Assembly (NCBI GenBank): GCA_902769875.1
Contig: CACXQV010000022.1
Span: 24,159-88,158, forward strand
Length of the DNA stretch: 64,000 nt
Source of the DNA: an uncultured Bacteroidia bacterium
GTDB taxonomy: Bacteria > Bacteroidota > Bacteroidia > Bacteroidales > F082
Direction: 5' to 3'
A model generated the notes under the pieces. That model was not told where the DNA came from and searched no databases. It saw only the letters and a program-made list of their open reading frames with translations. The translations under genes and the position numbers were made by a program. Numbering within the stretch: the stretch's first letter is position 1; each line of letters starts with the position of its first letter. Shown here in pieces: positions 1-6,547 of the stretch.

Positions 1-144
1 AAGGGACGACAGCGATATAGGCAGGCGGTGTAAACCCCTGCCCGAAGGGACGACAGCGATATAGGCAGGCGGTGTAAACCCCTGCCCGAAGGGACGACAA
101 ATCAATAAGCAGGCGACGTTAGTCCCTGCACTAACACACACAGC
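1..144. repeat. 44-bp palindromic repeat, two full copies and one diverged copy
   Basis: Two copies with a 44-bp period (1-44 and 45-88) are nearly identical, and a diverged third follows from 89. Each has a GGGACGAC segment followed by a hairpin with arms GGCAGG and CCTGCC. A further copy lies after the deaminase gene (631-677), and a related hairpin is at 51970-52000. It is an intergenic REP-like element; no coding function is seen. Confidence 0.8.
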
Positions 145-145
145 T

Positions 146-625
146 ATGAACATCACAGAACAAGATAAAACTTTTATGCGCGAGGCCATCCGCCTCGCCG
201 ACGAAAGCGTGAAAAACGGTGGCGGTCCCTTCGGGGCCGTCATCGTGAGGAACGGAGAAATCGTTGCAGGCAGCTCGAACAGCGTGACCCGCGACAACGA
301 CCCCACCGCCCATGCCGAAGTGAACACCATCCGTCAGGCTTGCCGCAAACTCGGCACTTTCGATCTCTCGGATTGCGTCATCTACACCTCTTGCGAGCCT
401 TGCCCGATGTGCCTCGGTGCCATCTATTGGGCGCATATCAAGCGCATCTACTATGGCAACACGAAAAAGGATGCCGCCGCCATCGACTTCGCCGATGATT
501 TCATTTACAAGGAGTTGGAGCAACATCAGGAATCGCGCACCGTGCCTGCCATTCCTTTGCTCCGCGACGAAGCCATTCGCACCTTCCGCGCTTGGGAAGC
601 GAAACAGGATAAGGTGGAGTATTGA
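146..625 (+). CDS. guaD: Guanine deaminase-type nucleoside deaminase
   Basis: The product is a 159-residue zinc-dependent deaminase of the cytidine deaminase-like fold. It probably hydrolyses guanine to xanthine and ammonia in purine salvage, in the cytosol. The zinc motifs are visible: THAE-type TAHAE with His56 and the catalytic Glu58, and CEPCPMC with Cys86 and Cys89. The C-terminal part (FIYKEL, then FRAWEAK and a terminal EY) follows the Bacillus GuaD pattern rather than TadA, which usually lacks this tail. The length matches the GuaD family. The gene stands alone between copies of a palindromic repeat. A tRNA-adenosine deaminase is the main alternative, but the tail argues against it. 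Confidence 0.85.
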   Translation: MNITEQDKTFMREAIRLADESVKNGGGPFGAVIVRNGEIVAGSSNSVTRDNDPTAHAEVNTIRQACRKLGTFDLSDCVIYTSCEPCPMCLGAIYWAHIKRIYYGNTKKDAAAIDFADDFIYKELEQHQESRTVPAIPLLRDEAIRTFRAWEAKQDKVEY

Positions 626-630
626 ATCAG

Positions 631-677
631 TCCCGCAGGGACGACAGAAATTAGGCAGGCGGTGTAAACCCCTGCCA
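631..677. repeat. Further copy of the 44-bp palindromic repeat
   Basis: The segment after the guaD stop repeats GGGACGACAG and the hairpin with arms GGCAGG and CCTGCC seen at 1-88. The gene is therefore bracketed by the same element. Confidence 0.75.
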
Positions 678-708
678 ACAAGCAAAAAATCCATATTAAT
701 CATATTAT

Positions 709-741
709 TTTGAACCATTTGTTCAAAAAATCGTAATTTTG
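709..741 (+). promoter_or_regulatory. Bacteroidota-type promoter for the hydrogenase-regulator/hydG unit
   Basis: TTTG at 709-712 is followed after 21 bp by TAATTTTG at 734-741. This fits the Bacteroides consensus (-33 TTTG, -7 TAnnTTTG, spacing 19-21). A GGAGGA ribosome-binding site sits near 825, just before the ATG at 841, leaving a leader of roughly 90 nt. Between 742 and 840 no gene is seen. Confidence 0.6.
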
Positions 742-840
742 CCGCCGCAAAATCAAGCCGCACCACGCTGAGATGAAGACAAAGCGTTGACATCAAGGCC
801 GCTGCGGGAATCATAATCATCTGATCCGGAGGACATTCAA

Positions 841-983
841 ATGGAAAGGAGAATAGGCTCAGTCCTTATTTATGTGGGAAACTTTTCGAAGGCACAACCG
901 ATGAGATTGGTTCCCTCACGGGTCAGTTGGGTCGCATCGAAGGCATCGAGGTGAAGTCGGCTTTGCTTAAAACTGCTCATTAA
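841..983 (+). pseudogene. Remnant of a TM1266-family iron-only hydrogenase system regulator
   Basis: The reading frame opening at 841 gives MERRIGSVLIYVGNFSK, the typical start of the small TM1266-like protein found in hydrogenase-maturation operons. From 891, in a different frame, the sequence reads GTTDEIGSLTGQLGRI and ends at the TAA at 981-983, which is the family's C-terminal half. The family is about 80 residues long, so about 100 bp of the middle is missing and the two ends are out of frame. The in-frame product from 841 would stop at about residue 37. A good ribosome-binding site and promoter remain, so hydG is probably still transcribed from here. Seen: the two family-like ends. Recalled: the family identity and its association with hyd genes. 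Confidence 0.75.
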
Positions 984-1003
984 ATTCTAAAAATCATAAA
1001 GTT

Positions 1004-2458
1004 ATGCAATTCCATCCCGAAAAATGCCGCATCCCCGACGAGCCGAACCGCCCGTTTATCTCCTCGGAAGAGATTTGGGACTACATCAACAACACGAAAA
1101 GCACGCCTGAGCGTGTGCGCGAAATCATCCAAAAGTCGTTGGACAAGAACCGCCTGACGATGGAGGAGACCGCCGTCCTCGTCAACACCACCGACCCCGC
1201 ATTGGTGGAGGAAATCAAGGAAGGCGCCCGCGAACTGAAACGCCGCATCTACGGCAACCGCATTGTGCTGTTTGCCCCCTTGTATGTGGGCAACTACTGC
1301 GTGAACAACTGCGTTTATTGCGGTTTCCGTTCCTCGAACAAGGAACAAATCCGTACCACTTTGACCGATGAGGAACTCATCCGCAATGTGGAGGCTCTCG
1401 AAGACGACGGCCAGAAGCGCCTCATCCTCGTCTATGGCGAGTCGCCGAAGTATTCGCCTGAGTATATTGCCCATACCGTGAAAGTTACCTACGCCACCAA
1501 GAAAGGCAAGGGCAGCATTCGCCGTGTGAACATTAATGCCGCACCGCTTGATGTGGAAGGTTTCCGCATCGTGAAAGAGGCGGGCATCGGCACCTATCAG
1601 ATTTTCCAAGAGACCTATTGCCCAGAGATTTATAATGAATACCACCCCGCCAACACCAAGAAAGGCGACTACAACTACCGCTTGACTTCTATGGACCGCG
1701 CCCAGCAGGCCGGCATCGACGACAACGGCTTGGGTATTCTTTTTGGCCTTTATGATTGGCGTTACGAGGTGCTGGCCATGATCCGCCACACCAACCACCT
1801 GGAGGCTTGCTTCAATGTGGGTCCGCACACCATCTCGTTCCCGCGCATCAAGGACGCATCGGGTCTGAACATCGACACGAAGTATTTTGTTGATGATGAG
1901 ACCTTTGAGAAAATTATCGCCATCTTCCGCTTGGCCGTGCCTTACACGGGTATGATTTTGACCGCCCGTGAGGATGCTGCTTTCCGCGCCAAGGCCATCG
2001 AATACGGCATTTCGCAAATCGACGGCGGCACCAACTTGCAGATTGGCGACTACAAATATCACCACGAGGAAGAGGAGAAGAACAGCGATAAGCAGGAGGA
2101 CCAGAACCTGCACCGAGAGCAGTTCAAGATCGGCGACGACCGCTCGTTGGGCGACATCATCGACAAGCTCCTCGACCACGACTTCATCCCGAGTTTCTGC
2201 ACCGCCTGCTACCGTCTGGGTCGCACGGGCGAGCACTTTATGGAATTCAGTGTGCCGGGCTTCATCAAGCGCTACTGCACGCCGAATGCCATCCTCACTT
2301 TGAGCGAATATTTGGTGGACTACGCCACTCCTGAAGTCGCTGCCAAAGGCTGGAAGTGCATCGAGAACAACTTCAAGAACGTCGCCCCGAAGTTCTTGGA
2401 TGAACTGAAGATCCGTATTGAGCGCATCAAGAACGGCGAGAGAGACCTGTATTTCTAA
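1004..2458 (+). CDS. hydG: [FeFe]-hydrogenase maturase HydG (radical SAM tyrosine lyase)
   Basis: HydG cleaves tyrosine to p-cresol and supplies the CO and cyanide ligands for the H-cluster of [FeFe]-hydrogenase. The 484-residue length fits the family. The radical SAM cluster motif CX3CX2C is at Cys99, Cys103 and Cys106 (NYCVNNCVYCGF). The HydG-specific C-terminal motif CX2CX22C is at Cys399, Cys402 and Cys425, and it separates HydG from the related ThiH. The ATG at 1004 lies 20 bp after the regulator remnant, so both probably share one transcript. HydE, HydF and the hydrogenase itself are not in this window. A diverged copy of the last 41 codons lies downstream at 3369-3491. Confidence 0.95.
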   Translation: MQFHPEKCRIPDEPNRPFISSEEIWDYINNTKSTPERVREIIQKSLDKNRLTMEETAVLVNTTDPALVEEIKEGARELKRRIYGNRIVLFAPLYVGNYCVNNCVYCGFRSSNKEQIRTTLTDEELIRNVEALEDDGQKRLILVYGESPKYSPEYIAHTVKVTYATKKGKGSIRRVNINAAPLDVEGFRIVKEAGIGTYQIFQETYCPEIYNEYHPANTKKGDYNYRLTSMDRAQQAGIDDNGLGILFGLYDWRYEVLAMIRHTNHLEACFNVGPHTISFPRIKDASGLNIDTKYFVDDETFEKIIAIFRLAVPYTGMILTAREDAAFRAKAIEYGISQIDGGTNLQIGDYKYHHEEEEKNSDKQEDQNLHREQFKIGDDRSLGDIIDKLLDHDFIPSFCTACYRLGRTGEHFMEFSVPGFIKRYCTPNAILTLSEYLVDYATPEVAAKGWKCIENNFKNVAPKFLDELKIRIERIKNGERDLYF

Positions 2459-2486
2459 CCGCTTTCAATTGCGATTAACTAATATT

Positions 2487-2523
2487 AAAAGAGGGGGAAA
2501 GAATGGATACCCCCTCTTTTTTT
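2487..2523 (+). terminator. Intrinsic terminator after hydG
   Basis: Arms AAAAGAGGGGG (2487-2497) and its complement (2510-2520) form an 11-bp stem followed by T residues. It lies 28 bp after the hydG stop, and it can also serve the converging gene on the other strand. Confidence 0.8.
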
Positions 2524-2541
2524 ATGTTGAGCCTTTAGTAA

Positions 2542-3312
2542 TCACAATCCTTGGATATACTCGTTCAATTCAAGTTTCGAACTATCGTGGTCAAATACGT
2601 CATAAAGTAGATAGTATTTGTTTTTCTCGATGCAATAGGGATAGGCGAACTTGGCAAATTCCAGCCGATTGTTCTCAAAAGAGAATAGTCTTGCTATTTG
2701 TGCTATCTGGTTGACCATCATCTTGTTGGTTACAACCACTTGTTTGGCAATTGTAAGGCGAGTGTCATCGAAACTCTCGCGCTGAATCATCGCATAGGCT
2801 TCGCCAAAGTCTTTGGGTGACATACCCATTGGTTCTGGCTGTATTGGTGGAACAGGTACAGGAATCACCATTTCTTCATGTGGCGTAGGGGGCATGGGTG
2901 GTTCTGGCATGATGTTGCCTATGTTCAGGTTCATAACTAACTCGGGACGGATGTCGCCTTGTGTAGGTTCCAAGCCATAAAAGCCGCGATGTTCGATGAT
3001 TCTGAAACCTTGGGGATAGTGCAAGTCGATGAATTGACCGAGGCAATTTTGCTCGCGATTGTCAAGTTCCACACGGATGTAAAACTCGTCAGGCCAAAGG
3101 TTGTTGATACGAATGGAGTGTACCGATTGCTCGTTTTGCAGCACATCATCGACGAAAAGCCAAAACGTTTGGTGATGGGGTGCGACAATGGTAAGTGACG
3201 AGGCTTGACCTTGATGATTATGACCATCATGTCCGTGACCTCCATGACCTCGGTATTGGGCCATTGCAGGAAGCGTAACAAAAACTAAGAGATAAAGCAA
3301 AAATCTTTTCAT
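2542..3312 (-). CDS. Secreted DUF4476 domain protein
   Basis: This 256-residue protein begins with a clear signal peptide (MKRFLLYLLVFVTLPAMAQ), which favours the start at 3312 over an upstream in-frame start at 3354. A short His/Gly-rich stretch (YRGHGGHGHDGHNHQ) follows, which might bind metal. The middle part resembles an extracellular beta-domain, then comes a proline-rich linker (PEPPMPPTPHEE). The last 95 residues or so match the DUF4476 helical domain (SPKDFGEAYAMIQRESFDD). DUF4476 is a common exported domain in Bacteroidota without a known function. The gene lies alone between the intact hydG and the displaced hydG 3' end, so it may have arrived with that rearrangement. Confidence 0.75.
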   Translation of the reverse strand: MKRFLLYLLVFVTLPAMAQYRGHGGHGHDGHNHQGQASSLTIVAPHHQTFWLFVDDVLQNEQSVHSIRINNLWPDEFYIRVELDNREQNCLGQFIDLHYPQGFRIIEHRGFYGLEPTQGDIRPELVMNLNIGNIMPEPPMPPTPHEEMVIPVPVPPIQPEPMGMSPKDFGEAYAMIQRESFDDTRLTIAKQVVVTNKMMVNQIAQIARLFSFENNRLEFAKFAYPYCIEKNKYYLLYDVFDHDSSKLELNEYIQGL

Positions 3313-3368
3313 AGCGTTAAATGTTTGGGATTGACTTGCTAAACAAAATAACAAAAATTATGCCATAA

Positions 3369-3491
3369 GTAGCCGCCAAAGGCTGGAAGTGCATCGAGAA
3401 CAACTTCAAGAACGTTGACCCGAAGTTCTTGGATGAATTGAAGAACCGCATAGAGCGGATAAAGAACGGCGAGCGTGATTTGTATTTCTAA
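3369..3491 (+). pseudogene. Displaced second copy of the hydG 3' end
   Basis: The 123 bp here match 2336-2458 of hydG at 109 positions by my count and end with the same TAA. Read in frame they give 39 codons (AAKGWKCIENNFKNV onward, ending RDLYF). Only two of these differ from HydG (Ala to Asp, Ile to Asn); the other changes are synonymous. That pattern means the copy diverged while still under selection as part of a working hydG, so it is not a recent local duplication. No start codon or upstream part of hydG is present. Confidence 0.9.
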
Positions 3492-3519
3492 AAGACTCAA
3501 ATTTGATTGTCTGATAATG

Positions 3520-3552
3520 TAGCCGAAGCCCTGGATTTCAGGGTTTCGGCTA
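3520..3552 (+). terminator. Intrinsic terminator after the hydG remnant
   Basis: Arms TAGCCGAAGCCCTG (3520-3533) and CAGGGTTTCGGCTA (3539-3552) pair over 14 bp with one G-T wobble, and TTTGTTTT follows. It overlaps the stop codon of the converging methyltransferase gene and can act on both strands. Confidence 0.8.
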
Positions 3553-4725
3553 TTTGTTTTCCTCAGCCTCGCGAGCTTTTTTGTCCTTGAGTGAGCCTTC
3601 GAAAATGTCGAAGCGGACGAAGCGGCATTCCAACGGGCCGTTCCAAACGGGGATTTTGGCTGTGGGCTTCAGGCCGACGTGGCGCAGGGCCACGGCATCG
3701 TCGGTGATGAGCCAACATTGGAAGCCTTGGAAGTTGTGTTTCAGCGTGTGTCCGATTTCCTCGTAGAGTTGGTCGATGTCGTCTTCTTCGAGGCGGTCGC
3801 CGTAGGGCGGGTTGATGATGAGGATGCCGCCGCCTTCGGGTGGGGTGATGTCGTGCATGTCCTTCTTCATCAGATGGATGTCGTGCTGTAAGTGGGCGTA
3901 GTTGATGTTGCCTTCGGCAATGGCGATGGCTTTCGGCGAATGGTCGGAAGCCCAGATTTCGTGGTCGAAGTCGCAGATGTTGGCATCGGCTTCGGTGCGG
4001 ATGCGCTGCCAAAGCTCGGCGTCGTAGTCGTCCCATTTCATGAAACCCCATTGTTTGCGGTAGTAGCCTGGCGGAATCTTCATTGCGTACATCGCCGCCT
4101 CGATGGGCAGGGTGCCCGAGCCGCACATGCAGTCGAGGAAATTGCAGTCGGCTTTCCAGCCCGAAAGTTGGATGAGGCCTGCCGCCAGCACCTCGTTCAT
4201 CGGTGCCTTGTCGACCTGCTTGCGGTAGCCACGGTGGTGCAACGATTCTCCCGAACTGTCGAAAAGGATGGTCACCTTGTCCTCGCGGATATGCAAATTA
4301 ATCCTCAAATCGGGATTCAAGGTGTTGACATTGGGTCGGAAACCGTACACATCGCGGAACTGGTCGACGATGGCATCTTTCATCGTCAGGCCGGCGTATT
4401 GCGAATGGGTGAAGAAACGCCCGCTCGTCACGGCATCGACGCAGAAAGTCTGGTCGGTGCGGAACAGTTCGCACCAGTTGATTTCTTTTACTTGTTTATA
4501 AAGGTCGTCGGGATTTTTGGCGAAGAAGTTCTTGAAAGGCTTCAAAACTTTCAGCGCGGTGCGCACCTCGTAATTAATGCGGTACATCAGTTCTTTGTTG
4601 CCTTCGCAAATGACGGCGCGGTGCATACAGCGCACGTTTTTGGCACCCAAGGCCTTGATTTCGCGGGCCAGCACGTCTTCAAGTCCGGCGGCGGTTTTCG
4701 TAATGAGTTGGTAATTGTCTTCCAT
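3550..4725 (-). CDS. THUMP-domain class I RNA methyltransferase (RlmL/YpsC-like)
   Basis: This cytosolic protein of 391 residues probably methylates guanine N2 in 23S rRNA, by analogy with the N-terminal half of RlmL. An N-terminal THUMP region (about residues 40-150, from LEDVLAREIKALGAKNV) precedes a UPF0020/Rossmann methyltransferase domain. The SAM-binding loop is CMCGSGTLPIEAAM near residue 200, and the N2-methyltransferase signature NPPYG is near residue 305. I chose the start at 4725 (MEDNYQLITK) because an upstream in-frame start at 4785 would overlap a promoter-like box and adds no family-like sequence. The exact target base cannot be told from the sequence. Confidence 0.88.
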   Translation of the reverse strand: MEDNYQLITKTAAGLEDVLAREIKALGAKNVRCMHRAVICEGNKELMYRINYEVRTALKVLKPFKNFFAKNPDDLYKQVKEINWCELFRTDQTFCVDAVTSGRFFTHSQYAGLTMKDAIVDQFRDVYGFRPNVNTLNPDLRINLHIREDKVTILFDSSGESLHHRGYRKQVDKAPMNEVLAAGLIQLSGWKADCNFLDCMCGSGTLPIEAAMYAMKIPPGYYRKQWGFMKWDDYDAELWQRIRTEADANICDFDHEIWASDHSPKAIAIAEGNINYAHLQHDIHLMKKDMHDITPPEGGGILIINPPYGDRLEEDDIDQLYEEIGHTLKHNFQGFQCWLITDDAVALRHVGLKPTAKIPVWNGPLECRFVRFDIFEGSLKDKKAREAEENK

Positions 4726-4741
4726 TTGGGGAAATTTTCGG

Positions 4742-4749
4742 CAAAGATA
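4742..4749 (-). promoter_or_regulatory. -7 box TATCTTTG for the RNA methyltransferase gene
   Basis: On the minus strand TATCTTTG lies 17 bp before the chosen start at 4725. Its position supports that start over the one at 4785. Confidence 0.5.
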
Positions 4750-4781
4750 AGGTTTCTTGTTGAATCGTAGGGCAAATTGTG

Positions 4782-6224
4782 TCATCCAAATAGCGCGTCC
4801 ATTGTGACCAACTGTTGGATTTGACCGAAATATTCGTTGTAGGTTAGGCCGTAAGTAGTTATCAATGTGAGATGTACGTTGCGGTTTCGGGGCAGGCGGT
4901 CAATCAAGGTTTGGGTGCGGTGGCGCAACTTCGCGTCGTAGGCCTTGTCGATGGTGAATTCGTCCTTGTAGAACTTCATCTCGCAGAGGTTCACCACGCG
5001 GTCGGCGCGGTCGATGAGCAGGTCGATTTGTGTGCCTTCGGTTTCGTCGTCGCCGCGCAAGCTCCACGCCGACTCGCTCGAAGTGACAGAGCCGATGCCT
5101 AAAGCGTTCTTAATCTGTTGGATATGGCTCAGGCAAACTTCCTCGAAGGCGATGCCTTTCCAAGCCGACAGCCTTTGCGCGTTTTGGTTCTTTTCCCAAA
5201 ATTCGGGGTCGGTGATGTCGCCATTGGCAACGAATTTCGAGTGGAACAGGCAGAAGTTGTCCACCAATTTGTAATGCTCTTCGCGTTTCGAGCAGCCGAA
5301 AGGCACATAGCGCGTGATGAAGTCGCTGGCTTCGAGGGCGGCCAGCATCTTTGAGAATCCGCCGCCTTTTTGGATGCCCGTTGCGCTGGCAATCTCGTCG
5401 CGGGTGAAGCCGCTATGCTTGGTGGCCAACAGACTGACGATTTTCTTGTAATCCGTTGGTTTCGTGAATAATGAGGCGAACAAACGGTTGAATTCGTTCT
5501 TCAGTTTGGCGTTTTTGGCGAAAAAGAGCAGGTCGAGGTTTTGCCCGAGGCTCAGGCCTTTGCGGAAGAAGCCCAAATAATAAGGTATGCCGCCGACGGC
5601 CATATAGGCTTGGATGATGTCGTAGCGGTTCAGCCGCAGGTCGTTGGCCTTGAAATAGGCCTCACATTCGCCCAAGGTGAAAGGATAGAGTTTGATTTCG
5701 TAAGTGAGCCGACCATAAAGCCCGCCGTAGTTGTTGATGAGGTTGTTCTCCATCCACGAGGTGGCGCTGCCGCACACGATGAGCATAAGGTTGTCGCGCC
5801 CCGACCCCCACGAGTTCCAGAAATATTCGAGCGCGGAGAGGAACCTTGAGCGCGGCGTGTCCATCCAAGGCAGTTCGTCGATGAAAACCACTTGACGTTT
5901 CTTATCAGCCTTGCTTTCAAGCAGTTTCATCAACATATAAAAGGCTTCGAGCCACGATTTGGGCGGTTCGGAAGGCTCCCAGCCGTAACTGACAAGCGAG
6001 TTGTAGAAACTTTTCAGTTGGTCTTGTAGGATGTTGGCGTTTTCGGTATCCATCGGCGACATTCCCGTGTGGTAAAAAGCCATTTTGTCCATAAACAATT
6101 CCTTGATGAGATAGGTTTTGCCCACCCTGCGGCGACCATAGACGGCGACAAATTCGGGCCTGCTGCCGCGATATAGACGCATAAGTTCCTCAATTTCAGT
6201 GCTTCTTCCAATAATATCACTCAT
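4782..6224 (-). CDS. AAA ATPase with C-terminal nuclease-like domain (Arch_ATPase/DUF234 type)
   Basis: This 480-residue P-loop ATPase has Walker A GRRRVGKT at residues 30-37 and a Walker B-like FIDELPW at 114-120. A helical, winged-helix-like middle (GFTRDEIASATGIQ) follows. The C-terminal region has TQIDLLIDR then CEMKF, like the D...ExK core of PDDEXK nucleases (DUF234). Such ATPases are widespread in archaea and Bacteroidota, and their role is not established. The start at 6224 (MSDIIGRSTE) fits the family; the longer open frame to 6437 only reads through upstream repeats. Those repeats overlap the likely promoter, which suggests self-regulation. A second member of the broader group, also with upstream repeats, is at 44252-45391. 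Confidence 0.85.
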   Translation of the reverse strand: MSDIIGRSTEIEELMRLYRGSRPEFVAVYGRRRVGKTYLIKELFMDKMAFYHTGMSPMDTENANILQDQLKSFYNSLVSYGWEPSEPPKSWLEAFYMLMKLLESKADKKRQVVFIDELPWMDTPRSRFLSALEYFWNSWGSGRDNLMLIVCGSATSWMENNLINNYGGLYGRLTYEIKLYPFTLGECEAYFKANDLRLNRYDIIQAYMAVGGIPYYLGFFRKGLSLGQNLDLLFFAKNAKLKNEFNRLFASLFTKPTDYKKIVSLLATKHSGFTRDEIASATGIQKGGGFSKMLAALEASDFITRYVPFGCSKREEHYKLVDNFCLFHSKFVANGDITDPEFWEKNQNAQRLSAWKGIAFEEVCLSHIQQIKNALGIGSVTSSESAWSLRGDDETEGTQIDLLIDRADRVVNLCEMKFYKDEFTIDKAYDAKLRHRTQTLIDRLPRNRNVHLTLITTYGLTYNEYFGQIQQLVTMDALFG

Positions 6225-6246
6225 TTTTTCTGTCTTTATTTTTCCG

Positions 6247-6254
6247 CAAAGGTA
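6247..6254 (-). promoter_or_regulatory. -7 box TACCTTTG for the AAA ATPase gene
   Basis: TACCTTTG on the minus strand lies 22 bp before the start at 6224. The expected -33 region falls inside the first dyad repeat (6265-6306). Confidence 0.6.
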
Positions 6255-6261
6255 CAAAAAA

Positions 6262-6390
6262 GTTCGTTCACGGATAAATAAACACCCCTTTATTTTTCCC
6301 TGAACGACAAAAAAGGTATTTCGGGGAGAAATAAGCACCCCTTTATTTGTCCCCGAAATGGGTAAAAAGTGCTTTCGGGGAGAAATAAGC
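6262..6390. repeat. Dyad repeats upstream of the first AAA ATPase gene
   Basis: Three units are spaced 53-54 bp apart. Unit 1 (6265-6306) and unit 2 (6319-6358) are long hairpins with outer arms GTTCA/TGAAC and TTTCGGGGA/TCCCCGAAA, inner arms AAATAA/TTATTT-like, and a shared ACCCC loop. Unit 3 (6373-6390) keeps only the left arm. Unit 1 has different arm bases from unit 2 but keeps the pairing. Confidence 0.8.
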
Positions 6391-6476
6391 GAAAATTTCG
6401 GGTGTTTTTCTGCGGCAATCCCATTATGCATTTGCACAAAAACACCATCTTCTTTCTTTTCAATCCTAAATTTTTG

Positions 6477-6484
6477 TAAATTTG
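6477..6484 (+). promoter_or_regulatory. -7 box TAAATTTG for the S46 peptidase gene
   Basis: TAAATTTG lies 63 bp before the ATG at 6548 in the divergent intergenic region. Confidence 0.5.
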
Positions 6485-6547
6485 CAGGCTCAAATCTGTT
6501 TTGATTAGAAACAATTATCTGAATTACAATAATTTAAACTCTACTCA

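Noticed and set aside
980-2236. 418-codon minus-strand open frame opposite hydG
   Set aside because: Its composition (Val/Ala/Leu-rich, no family motif) is that of an antisense shadow of a G/C-rich coding strand; hydG is certain.
1-6500. Search for hydE, hydF or hydrogenase genes near hydG
   Set aside because: None found; only hydG and the regulator remnant are present in the window.
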